A stretch of DNA of 64,000 nucleotides. Source: Conchiformibius steedae. Lineage in GTDB: Bacteria; Pseudomonadota; Gammaproteobacteria; Burkholderiales; Neisseriaceae. A program made the position numbers and the translations under genes. Location of the stretch: the NCBI RefSeq assembly GCF_014054725.1, contig NZ_CP059563.1:720868-784867 (forward strand). Reading direction: 5' to 3'. The notes under the pieces were generated by a model, which saw nothing but the letters and a program-made list of their open reading frames with translations, made no database searches and had not been told where the DNA came from. Of this stretch, positions 51,996 through 59,584 are shown in pieces; the stretch's first letter is position 1; every line of letters begins with the position of its first letter.

Positions 51996-52783
51996 ATGGC
52001 GATATCGTGCCGCCGCACCCAAATATCGTCAAAAGCCTGTGTTTGTTCCACGCGCACCATGCCGTCTTTAACCAATTCCAGCACCGCCAAAAAACACGCC
52101 ACCCATTCGGCAGCGGAAGCATCGGCACGGCAAAGCTGATGAAAACGGCAGCCGTCCCGCCGGTGTGCCAACTGCTGCATCACGGCGTGCATGCTGTGGC
52201 GCACCGATAAGGCTTCTTGTGTGATTTCATGGTGTTGATGCTGGGCGGCGCGGGTGAGTATGCCTATCCATGCGCGGCTTAAATCGGCAAGGGTGGCGGC
52301 AGGCAGGGGCGCGTGTGCTGCCAATTCTACAGGCAGATACGCCCATGCAAAATCACGTCCTGCGCGGGGCAACGCGTCCAAATCGTTGGCGGCGGCTTTG
52401 ATTTGTTCGTATTCCAGCAGACGGCGCACCAATTCGGCGCGGGGGTCGGCGGTTTCGTCTTCGGGCGATTCGGCGGCGGGCGCGGGCAACAGCAGGCGCG
52501 ATTTGATTTCAATCAGCACCGCTGCCATCAACAGATATTCGGCTGCCAAATCAAACTGTTTGGCTTCCAAATGGGCGATATAGTCCAGATATTGCGCGGT
52601 AATTTCCACCATGGGAATATCCAGCACGTCAATGTTTTGCTTGCGAATCAGATACAGCAGCAAATCCAGTGGACCTTCAAAGCTGTGCAGCACCACTTGC
52701 AGGGCATCGGGCGGGATAAACAAATCGGCGGGAATGTCGGTCAGCGTTTGTCCGAACACCCGCGCCACGGTGGGGGTGTTCAT
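51992..52783 (-). CDS. scpA: Segregation and condensation protein A
   Basis: Kleisin subunit that links SMC heads in chromosome condensation. The 263-residue protein has the ScpA start LHSFEGPLDLLLYLIRKQNIDVLDIPMVEITAQYLDYI and AAEYLLMAAVLIEIKSRLLLP, with a C-terminal winged helix (VACFLAVLELVKDGMVRVEQTQAFDDIWVRR). Three bases after tcdA on the same strand, so one operon. ScpB is not adjacent. Confidence 0.93.
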   Translation of the reverse strand: MNTPTVARVFGQTLTDIPADLFIPPDALQVVLHSFEGPLDLLLYLIRKQNIDVLDIPMVEITAQYLDYIAHLEAKQFDLAAEYLLMAAVLIEIKSRLLLPAPAAESPEDETADPRAELVRRLLEYEQIKAAANDLDALPRAGRDFAWAYLPVELAAHAPLPAATLADLSRAWIGILTRAAQHQHHEITQEALSVRHSMHAVMQQLAHRRDGCRFHQLCRADASAAEWVACFLAVLELVKDGMVRVEQTQAFDDIWVRRHDIAI

Positions 52784-52786
52784 TTT

Positions 52787-53557
52787 TTATTGTGCAACAA
52801 TGTGTTCAATGGCAGCGTGTGCCAAATGCAGTCCAAACGCGGCAGTCACCAACATACTCGCGCCATAGCCCGCGCACGACAGCCCTTGTAAAGCGGTATC
52901 GCATTGTGCGTTTCCGTTTTGCGGGGCAACGGCGGTTTCGGTGGAATACACGCACTGTATGCCCATGCGTTTGCCTTCGCCGCGTGCAAAACCGTAATGT
53001 CGGCGCAAACGGTAGCGCATATTGGCGAGTAAACGGTCGTTGCGGGCATCTGCCAAATCGCCGCTGCGAATTTGGGACGGATGGCGTTGTCCGCCTGCAC
53101 CGCCGCTTACCGCCAAGGCAATACGCTGTTTGACGCAGTAATCGGCAATCGCGGCTTTGGCGCGTACTTGGTCAATGGCATCAATCACAAAATCAAAATC
53201 GTGATTTAAATAATCGGCGATATTGTGTTCATCGGCGAAATCCTCTATTTCGTGTACCGTGCAATCGGGGTGGATTTGGGCGATGCGCTGATGTAGGGCA
53301 GTGGTTTTGGCTTGTCCGAAATTATCGTTTAAGGCGTGGATTTGGCGGTTGGTATTGGAAACGGCGATGTTGTCGGGGTCAATCAGCGTGAGTGCGCCGA
53401 TGCCCGAACGCGCCAAGGCTTCCGCCGCCCACGAACCAACCCCGCCCACGCCCACCACACACACTTTGGCGCGTGCCAGCGCATCGGCAGCAGGCTGACC
53501 GTACAGTCGGGCAATCCCGCCAAAACGGCGGGTGTAATCGGAAGCAGGCGTGTTCAC
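52787..53557 (-). CDS. tcdA: tRNA threonylcarbamoyladenosine dehydratase
   Basis: Cyclises t6A37 to ct6A in ANN-reading tRNAs. The 256-residue E1-like enzyme has the ATP loop KVCVVGVGGVGSWAAEALARSGIG, the DPDNIAVSNTNRQ motif, and DAIDQVRAKAAIADYC. Family members start close to the RFGGIARLYG motif, so GTG 53557 is preferred, with AGAAAGAA upstream; the open frame continues to 53695 but would cover the usp promoter. Last residues AHAAIEHIVAQ run up to scpA. Confidence 0.9.
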   Translation of the reverse strand: MNTPASDYTRRFGGIARLYGQPAADALARAKVCVVGVGGVGSWAAEALARSGIGALTLIDPDNIAVSNTNRQIHALNDNFGQAKTTALHQRIAQIHPDCTVHEIEDFADEHNIADYLNHDFDFVIDAIDQVRAKAAIADYCVKQRIALAVSGGAGGQRHPSQIRSGDLADARNDRLLANMRYRLRRHYGFARGEGKRMGIQCVYSTETAVAPQNGNAQCDTALQGLSCAGYGASMLVTAAFGLHLAHAAIEHIVAQ

Positions 53558-53697
53558 GGCATTCTTTCTAAAAGCAAAAACAGGATGGGCATTATAGCCG
53601 TTTCGGGGGCAAAATGCGCTATAATGTTGGCGTGTATTCGGCGGCGCAAACGTTCCGCATTTGTGCCTGTTTATCTTTAAGTAAAAGGAAAACAACC

Positions 53698-54177
53698 ATG
53701 TATCAACATATTGTGGTGGCGGTAGATGGCAGCAACACTGCCCTGAAAGCTTTGGAACACGCCTGCCGTTTGGCAGCGTTTACAGGCGCAAAACTGACTT
53801 TGGTAAACGTTGCCAATCCCGCTGAATTTATGGCGGTTGCGCCCGAACTGGTGCAGCAGGGCGGTTATGAAGAAGCAGCGCGTGAACACGGCGAAAGCGT
53901 ATTGGGCGAAGCCTTGCGCCATGCCGAAGCCGCAGGGGTAAAAGATGCCGTACAACATTTGTTGGTATCGGTGCGCGGTGCCAAAGAAATGGCTGCCGAA
54001 TTGATTGATTATGCTGATAAAGAAGGCAGCGATTTACTGGTGTTGGGTACGCACGGGCGCAGCGGGCTGATGCACCTGCTGATGGGTAGCTTTACCGAAA
54101 CCGTGATGCGACAAACGCGCGTACCGTTGTTGGTTATCCGCAGCAATCCCGATGATGAAGAGAAGGCTGCTGCTTAG
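53698..54177 (+). CDS. Universal stress protein, UspA family
   Basis: A 159-residue cytoplasmic UspA-fold protein. It starts YQHIVVAVDGSNTALKALEHA and ends with the ATP-binding motif GTHGRSGLMHLLMGSFTETVMRQTRVPLLVI (G-2x-G-9x-G(S/T)), so it belongs to the nucleotide-binding group. AAAAGGA precedes the ATG, with TATAAT at 53620-53625. The stop codon TAG is formed with the first bases of the inserted MITE-A, so the original C-terminus may have been different (it now ends EEKAAA). Confidence 0.92.
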   Translation: MYQHIVVAVDGSNTALKALEHACRLAAFTGAKLTLVNVANPAEFMAVAPELVQQGGYEEAAREHGESVLGEALRHAEAAGVKDAVQHLLVSVRGAKEMAAELIDYADKEGSDLLVLGTHGRSGLMHLLMGSFTETVMRQTRVPLLVIRSNPDDEEKAAA

Positions 54178-54340
54178 GGCGTGTCCCTATTTACTTATGC
54201 AGCGGTGTTTCTGATATAAACCCATATCTGCCGCGTTAAAAATCCTTGCAAGGTGCCCAACCTTGCAAGGATTTTTGCCTTGCATGCACGGATTTTTACT
54301 CAAAAAACCGCTTGGCAAAGCAAATAGGGACACACCCTAG
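54177..54340. mobile_element. MITE-A, 164 bp
   Basis: Terminal inverted repeats GGGCGTGTCCCTATTT and (reverse) GGGTGTGTCCCTATTT, flanked by TA on both sides. Inside is a palindrome AAAAATCCTTGCAAGG / CCTTGCAAGGATTTTT near 54239-54277 that can act as a terminator. No coding. The ends match those of the IS5-like remnant at 55181-55629 for about 15 bases, so that family could mobilise it. Confidence 0.72.
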
Positions 54341-54563
54341 TGCATTGGACTATGAATCAGAACGAGCGATTATGCAAAATATGGATGCCATTTGCCGACA
54401 CCGCACTGTGTTGATTATCGCCCACCGTCTTTCTACCGTAAGAAGGGCGCACCGTATTATTGCCATGGATAAGGGGCTCATTGTGGAGCAGGGAACACAT
54501 GAAGCACTGCTGCAGCGGGAGCGGGGGTACTATCGGTATTTGTTTGAGCTGCAGAATGGGTAA
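54339..54563 (+). pseudogene. C-terminal stub of a type I secretion ABC transporter (HlyB/RtxB type)
   Basis: The frame [21 protein letters not shown]...[37 protein letters not shown]...[11 protein letters not shown] is the last ~74 residues of an RTX-toxin exporter ATPase: D-loop SALD, H-loop AHRLST and end. It starts exactly at the right border of MITE-A; the ~640 residues that should precede, including Walker A and the membrane part, are absent. No toxin or HlyD gene is near. A dead relic of a toxin secretion locus. Confidence 0.82.
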
Positions 54564-54663
54564 GTGGCTAAGAATAAATGAGAAATTATATAATTTAAAG
54601 TACTTGATCTTTTAATAAAAGTATGTTAACTTAATTCGAATAAGATAAGAAATTATAATTAAA

Positions 54664-55164
54664 ATGGACAGAAAATATTTATTACGTCTTATAATTACTT
54701 TCATTTTATTTGTCTCAATTATTTTATTTGTTTATTTTTCAATATTCTATTTTCATAAAAGGTTTTCCTATGTACCAGAAGAAGAGAGATTTATACACGA
54801 AAGTAAACTGGTATTTCCTAATATTTACCAAGAACAACTTTATTTGTTTGTAGATATCACTCAAACCGAAGACTATATGATTAGTTTGTCTTTTTCTGAA
54901 AAGGGTAAACCATTAGAAACATTGAATCTTAATTTCATCTGTAAGCAAGATGCTGAATTCCAAATAATTATTCAAAAAAATGATCATATCTCAAAAACAA
55001 TATCCCCATGTGATTCTGATCGTTATTTCAACCATTCTAGCGCCATAACCATAATCCATGCCAAGAAAAATGATAAAATTGCTATTTTTTCTAGAGGCTT
55101 GTTTATTGAAGACAGTTCAATATTAGCTAAATTGGTTTTCTCATTATATCTTCCAGGAAAGTAG
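54664..55164 (+). CDS. Unknown 166-residue AT-rich membrane protein
   Basis: Not recognised. One N-terminal membrane helix (IITFILFVSIILFVYFSIFYF) and an outside domain rich in beta-type residues, with two Cys (FICKQD, SPCDSDRY). Very low GC compared with the chromosome, and located between the secretion stub and the IS remnant, so likely acquired. Ribosome site weak (only A-rich sequence before the ATG). Confidence 0.55.
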   Translation: MDRKYLLRLIITFILFVSIILFVYFSIFYFHKRFSYVPEEERFIHESKLVFPNIYQEQLYLFVDITQTEDYMISLSFSEKGKPLETLNLNFICKQDAEFQIIIQKNDHISKTISPCDSDRYFNHSSAITIIHAKKNDKIAIFSRGLFIEDSSILAKLVFSLYLPGK

Positions 55165-55180
55165 GAATATGTATTATGTC

Positions 55181-55629
55181 TAGGCTGTGTCCCTAATTCA
55201 GTTTAGCGCGAATAATCATACAAGCCAAATAAAGCATCGATTTAAAATTACGGGCTAACTTTTCATACCGTGCCGCTATGCTGCGAAACTGCTTCAACCT
55301 TGCCAACAGGTTTTCTATCAAACAAATGCTTCAGTTTGTACGAATAGCGGTCAAAACCGATATTCGCCCCTTTTACCGTCCTGCGTTTGGGGATAACGGG
55401 ATGGATACCCTGTTGTTTGCGGGCTGCTTCACTAACGGCATCAGAATCGTAACCCTTATCGGCAATCAGACAACCTGCCTGTCCAACCGTCTGAATCAAA
55501 ATGATGCGGGTATTTGGGGTAATGTAACAGCCATGTTGCTTCATAGTGTTTTGCCGTTGCATAATCTTTTGAAATTAAGGAATTATTTTGGAATATTTCC
55601 ATGTTTTATTGAATTAGGGACACGCCCTA
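55181..55629 (-). mobile_element. Degenerate IS5-family element, internally deleted
   Basis: Ends TAGGCTGTGTCCCTAATTCA and (reverse) TTAGGGCGTGTCCCTAATTC remain, but the N-terminal half of the transposase is gone. On the minus strand the end of the transposase is clear: LIADKGYDSDAVSEAARKQQGIHPVIPKRR, then a frameshift near 55320, then in another frame ENLLARLKQFRSIAARYEKLARNF and the normal C-terminus, whose stop codon lies in the terminal repeat. It cannot move itself. Confidence 0.8.
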
Positions 55630-55661
55630 ATAAATAAAAACGAGACAAGGCGACAACGTCC

Positions 55662-55681
55662 GCCGTGTACGCATAGTACAC
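55662..55681. repeat. Palindrome beside the IS remnant
   Basis: GTGTAC-GCATA-GTACAC (55665-55681) inside a larger imperfect repeat (CGACAAC...GTTGGC). No gene; of unknown role. Confidence 0.4.
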
Positions 55682-55728
55682 AAGGGCGTTGGCAACCCGT
55701 ATCATTGCGATTTTAATCAACTGTGCAT

Positions 55729-55768
55729 AAAAACCGCCATGCTGTTAAACAGAGATGGCGGTTTTTTT
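55729..55768. terminator. Terminator of the gly-ridA operon
   Basis: AAAACCGCCAT / ATGGCGGTTTT stem with 14-base loop and T7 on one side, A run on the other; bidirectional, 14 bases past the small membrane protein gene on the minus strand. Confidence 0.8.
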
Positions 55769-55781
55769 ATTCAATCAAATT

Positions 55782-55946
55782 TTAGCGGTCTGTGGTGTTT
55801 TTTGTGCTGCGTACCCACTCGCGGAACAGCTCGATTTCCTCGCGGCTCAAGCCCTGATGTTCCGCCTGCCGCGACACTTGCGCAAATTTATAACCGATGG
55901 CAATCCCCAGCAGCAGCACCAAAATAAAGCCGAATACAATGCCCAT
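55782..55946 (-). CDS. Small 54-residue membrane protein
   Basis: Reads MGIVFGFILVLLLGIAIGYK then a soluble tail FAQVSRQAEHQGLSREEIELFREWVRSTKNT. One membrane helix at the N-terminus with a charged cytoplasmic helix. Its ATG starts one base after the ridA stop on the same strand and the frame ends just before the operon terminator, both arguing for a real gene. No family recognised. Confidence 0.65.
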   Translation of the reverse strand: MGIVFGFILVLLLGIAIGYKFAQVSRQAEHQGLSREEIELFREWVRSTKNTTDR

Positions 55947-55947
55947 A

Positions 55948-56301
55948 TCAGCCCTGCACCGCCGATACTTTGATTTCTACTTTCCATTCGGGATTTGCCA
56001 AACGTGCTTGCACACAGGCACGGGCAGGCGGATGTTGCAAATCCACCCACGCATCCCAAGCGGCGTTCATGCCTTCATAATCGCCCATGTCCGCCAAAAA
56101 AATCGTGGCTTCCACAATACGGGTTTTGTCGCTGCCGCATTGCGCCAACCAATGGTCAATCTGGCGCAACACATCAGCCGTTTGTCCGCCGATATCCGCA
56201 TCGGTGTTTTCGGGTACCATGCCCGACAAAAACACAAAACCATTGGCAGTTGCCGCTTCGCACAAACGGTAATTGCCGCCAAAACGTTGAATTTCAGTCA
56301 T
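55948..56301 (-). CDS. RidA-family deaminase
   Basis: A 117-residue member of the YjgF/YER057c/UK114 group, which clears reactive enamine/imine intermediates. Family features: GFVFLSGMVPENTDADIGGQTADVLRQIDHWL, ATIFLADMGDYEGMNAAWDAWV and the arginine in PPARACVQARLANPEWKVEIKVSAV that binds the carboxylate. It follows glyS by 41 bases on the same strand. This is a sub-family other than archetypal RidA, judged by the shorter start. Confidence 0.88.
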   Translation of the reverse strand: MTEIQRFGGNYRLCEAATANGFVFLSGMVPENTDADIGGQTADVLRQIDHWLAQCGSDKTRIVEATIFLADMGDYEGMNAAWDAWVDLQHPPARACVQARLANPEWKVEIKVSAVQG

Positions 56302-56342
56302 GATTTTTCCTTTTCTTTAAGCGGGTTAAATGGCAAGGCGCA

Positions 56343-58409
56343 TTAAGCCGTGTCGCCCAATTTGGCAATATCGGCAACAGCGTTCAGCAAATCCGCCAAT
56401 TGTTTTAACAGATTCAAACGGTTTTGTTTCACCGCCGCATCGTCTGCCATCACCATCACTTTATCAAAAAACGCATCTACCTGCGGTTTAATGCCCGCCA
56501 ATGCCGACAAAGCTGCCTGAAAATCCTGATTTGCCAATGCTTTGGAAACTTGTGGTTGCAAATCCTGCGCCGCCGCATACAAGGCGCGTTCTTCGTCCTG
56601 CTGCAATAGATCGGCATTGACTGCGCCCAAAGCACTTTCGGCTTTTTTCAGCAGATTTTGTACGCGCTTATTGGCGGCTGCCAACGCCGCTGCTTCAGGA
56701 AGCTGCTTAAAGGCTTGTACCGCTTGCAGTTTGGCAACAACATCGTTTAAACGGTCGGGGTGTTGTGCCAACACCGCTGCCACCACGTCTTGCGGATAAT
56801 CGTTGCCCAACAGCACCGCCAAACGCGCTTGCATAAATTCTGCCACTTGCGCCACCGTGTCGGCGTTCAGGCTGCCTGCGGCGAAACTGCGGTAAGCAGT
56901 TTCCAACAAATCTTTGATAGACAAATTGTTTTCCAACAGCATCCGCAGCACGCCCAAAGCGGCGCGGCGCAAACCGTAGGGGTCTTTGTCGCCTGTGGGA
57001 ATCAGCCCGATGCCCCAAATGCCGACCAGCGTTTCTAATTTATCCGCCAAGGCAACCGCTGTGGCAACGGCGTGTTCAGGCAGCGCGTCGCCCGCAAAAC
57101 GGGGGCGGTAATGCTGCGCCAAGGCATCGGCAACCGCTGCCGCTTCGCCGTCCGCCAAAGCATAATAACGCCCCATCGTGCCTTGCAATTCGGGGAACTC
57201 GCCCACCATTTCGGTCAGTAAATCGGCTTTTGCCAACTGCGCGGCGCGGCGAACTTGCGCTTCATCTGCGCCCAATGCCGTGCCGATGTGCGCGGCAATC
57301 GCTTCCAAACGCGCCACGCGCTCGGCTTGTGAACCCAATTTGTTGTGGTAAACCACATTCGCCAATTTGGGCAAACGGCTGGCTAAAGTGGCTTTTTGGT
57401 CTTGTTTATAAAAGAATTCCGCATCGCTCAAACGCGCCCGCAACACGCGCTCATTGCCTTGGATAATCTGTGCGGGGTCGGCAGGGGCGATGTTGGCAAC
57501 CAGCAAAAAGCGGTTCATCAGCTTGCCGTTTTTGTCCAGCAGCGGGAAATATTTTTGGTTTTGCTGCATGGTTAAAATCAGGCATTCCTGCGGCACGGCA
57601 AGGAAATGCTCTTCAAAACCTGCTTCCCAAACATTGGGATATTCCACCAAGGCACTGACTTCGTCCAGCAGCGCATCATCGGCGGCAACGCTTGCCCCCA
57701 AAGCGGCGGCACGTTGATTTAAGGCTGCCTGAATCGCCGCTTTGCGCTCGGCAAACGAAGCAATCACTTTGCCTTGTTCGCGCATTTGTTCTGCATAATC
57801 ATCGGCTTGATTAAACACCACTTCGCCTTGCGACAAAAAGCGGTGTCCCAAGCTGCGCTTGCCGCCGTCCAAGCCCAATACATTGACGGGCAACACTTCT
57901 GCGCCGTGCATTGCTACCAAGCCGTGTACGGGGCGCACAAACGTATGCGTGCTGCTGCCCCAACGCATCACTTTGGGAATCGGCAGTTTTTTGACCGCCT
58001 GCTGCAAAATTTCGCCCAACAGCGCAGCAAGGGTTTGACCTTGTTGGGTAAATTCATAGGCATACACTTCTTGTTTGCCGTCGTGAATAATGTTCAGGCT
58101 GGCAACATCCGTGCCGCAGGAACGGGCAAAACCTTCCAAAGCTTTGGTAGGCACGCCGTCTTTTAGCGCGTGGGCAAGCGCAGGACCTTTTTTCACAACC
58201 TGTTGGTCGGCTTGCACGGCTTTGACGTTTTTCACTTGCACGGCAAGGCGGCGCGGCGCAGCATAGGCGATATAGTCGGGCGTGCCGTCCAGCAGTTGCG
58301 CTTTTTCCAAGCCTTCGGTAATGGCAGCAGCAAAGGCGTTACCCAGATGATTCAAGGCTTTGGGGGGAAGTTCTTCGGTAAGTAATTCAATCAATAAAGT
58401 AGAAGACAT
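56343..58409 (-). CDS. glyS: Glycyl-tRNA synthetase beta subunit
   Basis: The 688-residue beta chain of the alpha2-beta2 enzyme. It begins STLLIELLTEELPPKALNHLG, has the conserved FVRPVHGLVAMHGAEVLP and FLAVPQECLILTMQQNQKYFPLLDKNGKL, the HD-like domain GIGLIPTGDKDPYGLRRAALGVLRML and the C-terminal DALR-like anticodon domain. Three uptake-like words lie in or beside it (56866, 57722, 58440). It is separated from glyQ by two unrelated genes. Confidence 0.96.
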   Translation of the reverse strand: MSSTLLIELLTEELPPKALNHLGNAFAAAITEGLEKAQLLDGTPDYIAYAAPRRLAVQVKNVKAVQADQQVVKKGPALAHALKDGVPTKALEGFARSCGTDVASLNIIHDGKQEVYAYEFTQQGQTLAALLGEILQQAVKKLPIPKVMRWGSSTHTFVRPVHGLVAMHGAEVLPVNVLGLDGGKRSLGHRFLSQGEVVFNQADDYAEQMREQGKVIASFAERKAAIQAALNQRAAALGASVAADDALLDEVSALVEYPNVWEAGFEEHFLAVPQECLILTMQQNQKYFPLLDKNGKLMNRFLLVANIAPADPAQIIQGNERVLRARLSDAEFFYKQDQKATLASRLPKLANVVYHNKLGSQAERVARLEAIAAHIGTALGADEAQVRRAAQLAKADLLTEMVGEFPELQGTMGRYYALADGEAAAVADALAQHYRPRFAGDALPEHAVATAVALADKLETLVGIWGIGLIPTGDKDPYGLRRAALGVLRMLLENNLSIKDLLETAYRSFAAGSLNADTVAQVAEFMQARLAVLLGNDYPQDVVAAVLAQHPDRLNDVVAKLQAVQAFKQLPEAAALAAANKRVQNLLKKAESALGAVNADLLQQDEERALYAAAQDLQPQVSKALANQDFQAALSALAGIKPQVDAFFDKVMVMADDAAVKQNRLNLLKQLADLLNAVADIAKLGDTA

Positions 58410-58439
58410 TATGGTTCTTTCATGCGTAAGGGTCGTGAT

Positions 58440-58454
58440 TTCAGGCTGCCTGAA
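58440..58454. repeat. DNA-uptake-like word
   Basis: TTCAGGCTGCCTGAA in the gst-glyS gap; a 12-base match (TTCAGGCTGCCT) also lies at 59124-59135 just before the gst gene. Confidence 0.7.
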
Positions 58455-58455
58455 T

Positions 58456-59121
58456 TTATAGCTTATCTAATTGACCCAGCTTGGTTTCTGCACGTTGATA
58501 AGCAGGATGTTTGGTAATGCGGGCAACATAAGCGGCAATATTGGGCAGTTGCCCTGTGGCGCGTGACACAGCTGCCTGCAAGGGAAAACTCATCATAATA
58601 TCGGCACCGCTTAAATCATCGCCCAACAACCATGTTTTTTGCTCTAAAGCGCGTTCCACATGATTTAAATGTAATTCCAGCTGCGGATGCAAAAAGGATT
58701 GGCGCACATTTGCCGTGATTTTTCGTGCCACGGGTTTAACCAAAAATGGCATCGGGCTATCGTCAATTCTGCGAAACACCAAAGACATCACCAATAAAGG
58801 CATCAGCGAGCCTTCGGCATAATGCAGCCAATACAGATAATCGCGCCATTTTTCGCTGCCAACGCGAGGTTTGAGCGTGTGTTGGGTGTCGTAACGTTCC
58901 AGCAGATATTCAACAATCGCGCCGCTTTCCGCTAAAACCACTTCATCATCTTGAATAATCGGCGATTTACCTAAAGGATGAATATGACGCAAGGATTCTG
59001 GCGCAAGCAGGGTATCGGGGTGGCGCGTTAAAATTTCCGCTTGGTAATCCAGTTGCAAAATTTCCAACAGCCAAGCAATACGGTAGGCGCGAGATTGTTT
59101 TAAGGCGTAGAGGGTAATCAT
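58456..59121 (-). CDS. Glutathione S-transferase family protein
   Basis: A 221-residue GST. N-terminal thioredoxin fold with LYALKQSRAYRIAWLLEILQLDYQAE and the glutathione-binding cis-Pro motif LGKSPIIQDDEVVLAESGAIVEYLL; C-terminal helical domain with TWLLGDDLSGADIMMSFPLQAA. Conjugation or peroxidase activity cannot be told apart. It sits inside the glyQ-glyS unit on the same strand; gshA, the first enzyme of glutathione synthesis, starts at the right window edge. Confidence 0.9.
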   Translation of the reverse strand: MITLYALKQSRAYRIAWLLEILQLDYQAEILTRHPDTLLAPESLRHIHPLGKSPIIQDDEVVLAESGAIVEYLLERYDTQHTLKPRVGSEKWRDYLYWLHYAEGSLMPLLVMSLVFRRIDDSPMPFLVKPVARKITANVRQSFLHPQLELHLNHVERALEQKTWLLGDDLSGADIMMSFPLQAAVSRATGQLPNIAAYVARITKHPAYQRAETKLGQLDKL

Positions 59122-59139
59122 TTTTCAGGCTGCCTATGA

Positions 59140-59574
59140 TTATTCAACTTTATCCAAATGGAAAATAAATACCTTTCTTGCCGGACCATTGTTGGTACTA
59201 TGTTCTATTTTTTCTGAATAAGCCTGTGATTCACTAATTTGATATTGGCCTTTGTAGCGAACATAACCATCTTGCCCAGCATGCTCAAAAACATGCAAAG
59301 CACGACCATCTAACTTATGTTCGAGAATTGCTTTATTTCCCCTCTTCATTTCTTGGTCACCAGTTTGCCCCTCTCCTGAATAATCAAATTGTTTTCCATG
59401 ATTGAGCCAACGGTCGTAATAGCCATGTTCCTCGCCATTTTCAGGGTGGGTAAATAAGAAAACATTATTTGTTTTTGCTGAGGGTGCAATACCGCTTTGG
59501 CGTGAGCCGCCAAAGCGGTCATGTAGTTCGGAACGCTTAATAATTTCGTTGGGTTGTAAATTAAATTTTTCCAT
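59140..59574 (-). CDS. Free-standing SRA-like (ScoMcrA-type) domain protein
   Basis: A 144-residue protein that is almost entirely one domain. Its motifs RSELHDRFGGSRQSGIAPS (residues 14-32), GYYDRWLNHGKQFDYSGEGQTGDQEMKRGN (51-80), EHKLDGRALHVFE (85-97), VRYKGQYQI and ARKVFIFHLDKV follow the SRA-like domain of ScoMcrA-type HNH endonucleases, which read modified cytosine or neighbouring DNA marks. The HNH nuclease normally fused to it is missing, with no nuclease gene nearby. More AT-rich than its neighbours. Ten bases after glyQ on the same strand. Family call is by eye. Confidence 0.6.
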   Translation of the reverse strand: MEKFNLQPNEIIKRSELHDRFGGSRQSGIAPSAKTNNVFLFTHPENGEEHGYYDRWLNHGKQFDYSGEGQTGDQEMKRGNKAILEHKLDGRALHVFEHAGQDGYVRYKGQYQISESQAYSEKIEHSTNNGPARKVFIFHLDKVE

Positions 59575-59584
59575 TTTAAAAAAT

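Noticed and set aside
54246..54338. Start of a 105-aa gene inside MITE-A fused to the ABC stub
   Set aside because: The first ~30 residues are only MITE sequence read through; the real homology begins at the MITE border.
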